This document shows positions 43,037 through 44,758 of a DNA stretch of 44,758 bases, piece by piece. Below the pieces are notes generated by a model that was not told the DNA's origin, made no database searches, and saw only the letters and a program-made list of their open reading frames with translations. The position numbers and the translations under genes were made by a program. The first letter of the stretch is position 1. Every line of letters begins with the position of its first letter. Source of the DNA: an uncultured Aquimarina sp. Lineage in GTDB: Bacteria; Bacteroidota; Bacteroidia; Flavobacteriales; Flavobacteriaceae. The stretch is from positions 1-44,758 of the forward strand of contig CANNCQ010000023.1 in the NCBI GenBank assembly GCA_947503135.1, written 5' to 3'.

Positions 43037-44599
43037 ATGTCCGAAGAAAGCAGTATATCCAAAAATACCCGTATCATCTCTCAAGAAGAAGTGGATACTT
43101 GTATTGCAACATTAGAAGGCTTGCTTGCTGATACGAATCAATTATTTGAACTTTCTGAAGAAAAAAGAACTGCTTTATTAAAAGCTTCTGGAATGCTTTC
43201 CAGGCCTCATCGTGATGAATTTCAACGCAGAAGGAAAGATGCTAAAAAAGCGGCGAAGCGTAAAATGATTGCAAAAGATACCCATGCAAGAAAATCTACT
43301 GGAATACGATCTGCTCGAGAAGCAGCTTTATTTATAGCTCCTAAATTACTAGCTCCAGCAGCAATCCCTGAAGATACGCCTGAATTAGAATCGCCTAGAA
43401 ACTGTTATGTATGTAAAACAGTATATACAAAATTGCATCATTTTTATGATAGCATGTGTACTTCATGTGGAGATTTAAATTATGCAAAACGCTTTCAAAC
43501 CACCGACTTAAAGGATCAAGTGGCTGTAATCACAGGTTCTCGATTAAAAATAGGGTATCACGTTACATTAATGTTATTACGCTCTGGAGCAACGGTTATA
43601 GCGACTACACGTTTTCCTGCAGATTCTGCTATTCGGTTTTCTAAAGAAGATGATTACAACCAATGGAGTGATCGTTTACACATTCATGGACTCGATTTAA
43701 GACATATTCCTAGTGTAGAGATTTTTTGTAATTATATAGAACAAAAATACGATCGCCTTGATATTTTAATAAACAATGCAGCGCAAACCGTAAGAAGGCC
43801 GTCTGGCTTTTATTTTCATTTAATGGAAAATGAAAAATTGCCTATTAACCAACTTCCTAAATTAGCTCAACCTTTATTAAATGACCATACTAACTGCTTA
43901 CAAGAATTGACTGATTTAAGTGTAAGTACTTCAAAAACGAGTAACAACAATGTACTTCCTGTAACTTGGCACGGACCCGAACCTGGTATAGGATTACGTA
44001 ACTCCGCAGCACTTTCTCAAATTCCGTATAGTTTTGACAACTCATTACAAGCAGAAGAAGTTTTTCCCGAAGGGAAGTTAGATGCCGACTTACAACAAGT
44101 AGATTTGCGTAAAACTAATAGCTGGCGTTTAAAACTTGGTGAAATTGAAACCACTGAAATGGTAGAAGTACAATTGGTAAATGCTGTTGCGCCTTTTGTG
44201 TTGTGTAATCGCCTTTCTAATCTTATGATGAAAGAAAATACAGGCAAAAAACACATTATTAACGTATCTGCCATGGAAGGTAAATTCCATAGATTTAAAA
44301 AAGAAGATAGGCATCCGCATACTAACATGGCAAAGGCTGCCTTGAATATGCTTACACATACCTCATCGGCAACTTTTGCTAAAGCTGGAATTTATATGAA
44401 CGCAGTAGATACTGGTTGGGTAACCGACGAAGACCCTGCTGAATTATCTAAGAAAAAAGCCGAGATTCATGACTTTCAACCCCCTTTAGATATTGTAGAT
44501 GGGGCCGCAAGAGTAATGGATCCATTAATTGATGGAATAAATACAGGTAAACATTGGAGTGGAAAGTTCTTAAAAGATTATTTTCCAATCGATTGGTAA
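43037..44599 (+). CDS. SDR-family oxidoreductase with zinc-ribbon-like insert and altered catalytic Tyr
   Basis: A 520-residue protein. Residues 1-115 are helical and basic. CYVC (123-126) and CTSC (141-144) form a CxxC...CxxC zinc-ribbon-like pair. From about 160 a short-chain dehydrogenase/reductase fold follows: [13 protein letters not shown] (nucleotide loop, TGxxxxxG with Lys where Gly is usual), [19 protein letters not shown] (246-250 region) and the serine in IINVSAMEG (Ser411). The YxxxK pair is changed: Lys433 is kept in [11 protein letters not shown] but the position of the catalytic tyrosine is Thr429. A ~120-residue insert separates NNAA from the Ser motif. Reaction unknown; it could be a redox enzyme with another acid or a binding protein. 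Confidence 0.8.
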   Translation: MSEESSISKNTRIISQEEVDTCIATLEGLLADTNQLFELSEEKRTALLKASGMLSRPHRDEFQRRRKDAKKAAKRKMIAKDTHARKSTGIRSAREAALFIAPKLLAPAAIPEDTPELESPRNCYVCKTVYTKLHHFYDSMCTSCGDLNYAKRFQTTDLKDQVAVITGSRLKIGYHVTLMLLRSGATVIATTRFPADSAIRFSKEDDYNQWSDRLHIHGLDLRHIPSVEIFCNYIEQKYDRLDILINNAAQTVRRPSGFYFHLMENEKLPINQLPKLAQPLLNDHTNCLQELTDLSVSTSKTSNNNVLPVTWHGPEPGIGLRNSAALSQIPYSFDNSLQAEEVFPEGKLDADLQQVDLRKTNSWRLKLGEIETTEMVEVQLVNAVAPFVLCNRLSNLMMKENTGKKHIINVSAMEGKFHRFKKEDRHPHTNMAKAALNMLTHTSSATFAKAGIYMNAVDTGWVTDEDPAELSKKKAEIHDFQPPLDIVDGAARVMDPLIDGINTGKHWSGKFLKDYFPIDW

Positions 44600-44625
44600 T
44601 CCTTTTTTTAAAACCTGCATTCAAG

Positions 44626-44757
44626 TCATAAGTGCAAAAAGTTAATTTCGTTTACTTTTTTAGCAAAAATGGTTACTGGACTATCAAAGTTAAATCTTTT
44701 TCTAGGTCTTCGATTTAATTTTTCCGTTATTTCAGAAATATAGTCTTTTTCTATAGT
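44626..44757 (-). CDS. IS30-family transposase, C-terminal end (runs off window)
   Basis: Reading on the minus strand from the window edge the frame gives ISEITEKLNRRPRKRFNFDS then PVTIFAKKVNEINFLHL and a stop at 44626-44628. LNxRPRKxLxFxxP is the hallmark of the IS30-family C-terminus. About 43 residues are visible; the rest lies beyond base 44758. The A/T-rich spacer 44600-44625 separates it from the SDR gene. Family also represented by the dead remnant at 6766. Confidence 0.75.
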   Translation of the reverse strand, partial: TIEKDYISEITEKLNRRPRKRFNFDSPVTIFAKKVNEINFLHL

Positions 44758-44758
44758 T

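Overview
The window is AT-rich chromosomal DNA from a member of the Bacteroidota, most likely a marine Flavobacteriaceae species. This rests on the gene content (fused LpxC/FabZ, LpxD-LpxC/FabZ-LpxA-EF-P block, type I acyl-CoA desaturase, a carboxypeptidase-regulatory TonB-dependent receptor, PyrR-PyrB), on weak Shine-Dalgarno sequences, and on TAnnTTTG -7 promoter elements, for example before tRNA-Ser.

Bases 1-6860 are accessory DNA. They hold the 3' end of an IS3-family element, a gene stump, and three full genes (beta-lactamase-fold lipoprotein, four-helix membrane protein, secreted SH3b-like protein), all on the + strand. Each gene, and the stump, is followed by a related repeat of 194-197 bp (sites A-D). 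Every site starts with a box ending in AAC, ends with a box starting with GTT, and (clearest in A and C) has inner arms that pair. Two complete units begin with a 9-base box that is the exact reverse complement of the box closing that same unit. That is the layout of integron gene cassettes with attC sites. No integrase lies in the window, so this is a candidate integron-like cassette array (CALIN-like), and it is the main discovery here. A second IS3-family element (2716-4060) interrupts the array, and an IS30-family remnant closes it.

Bases 6868-16066 hold metabolic and regulatory genes: a flavoprotein, a Crp/Fnr regulator followed by an acyl-CoA desaturase, an AraC regulator followed by a GlcG/HbpS-like protein, a PA14-containing GH3 glycosidase lipoprotein, and convergent to it a secreted protein with three tandem carbohydrate-binding-like modules.

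Bases 16197-26739 are a long minus-strand run: molybdate transport (modCBA), sucD, a second lpxD-like gene, efp, lpxA, lpxC/fabZ, lpxD, rny, a probable 6S RNA, zapA and a coiled-coil partner. An M23 peptidase and a TonB-dependent receptor are abutted on the + strand at 26899-31071. Bases 31154-37868 (minus strand) carry dapD, a small Tudor-like protein, rnz, a STAS-like protein, pyrB, pyrR, a short menE and a CPBP protease.

Bases 37941-44758 hold tRNA-Ser(GGA), a DUF72 protein, a TonB-like protein, a secreted LipL32-family protein, a relic half of the cassette repeat, a decayed partial copy of the TonB-like gene, a lipoprotein, an RDD protein, an unusual zinc-ribbon SDR enzyme, and the C-terminus of an IS30-family transposase running off the window.
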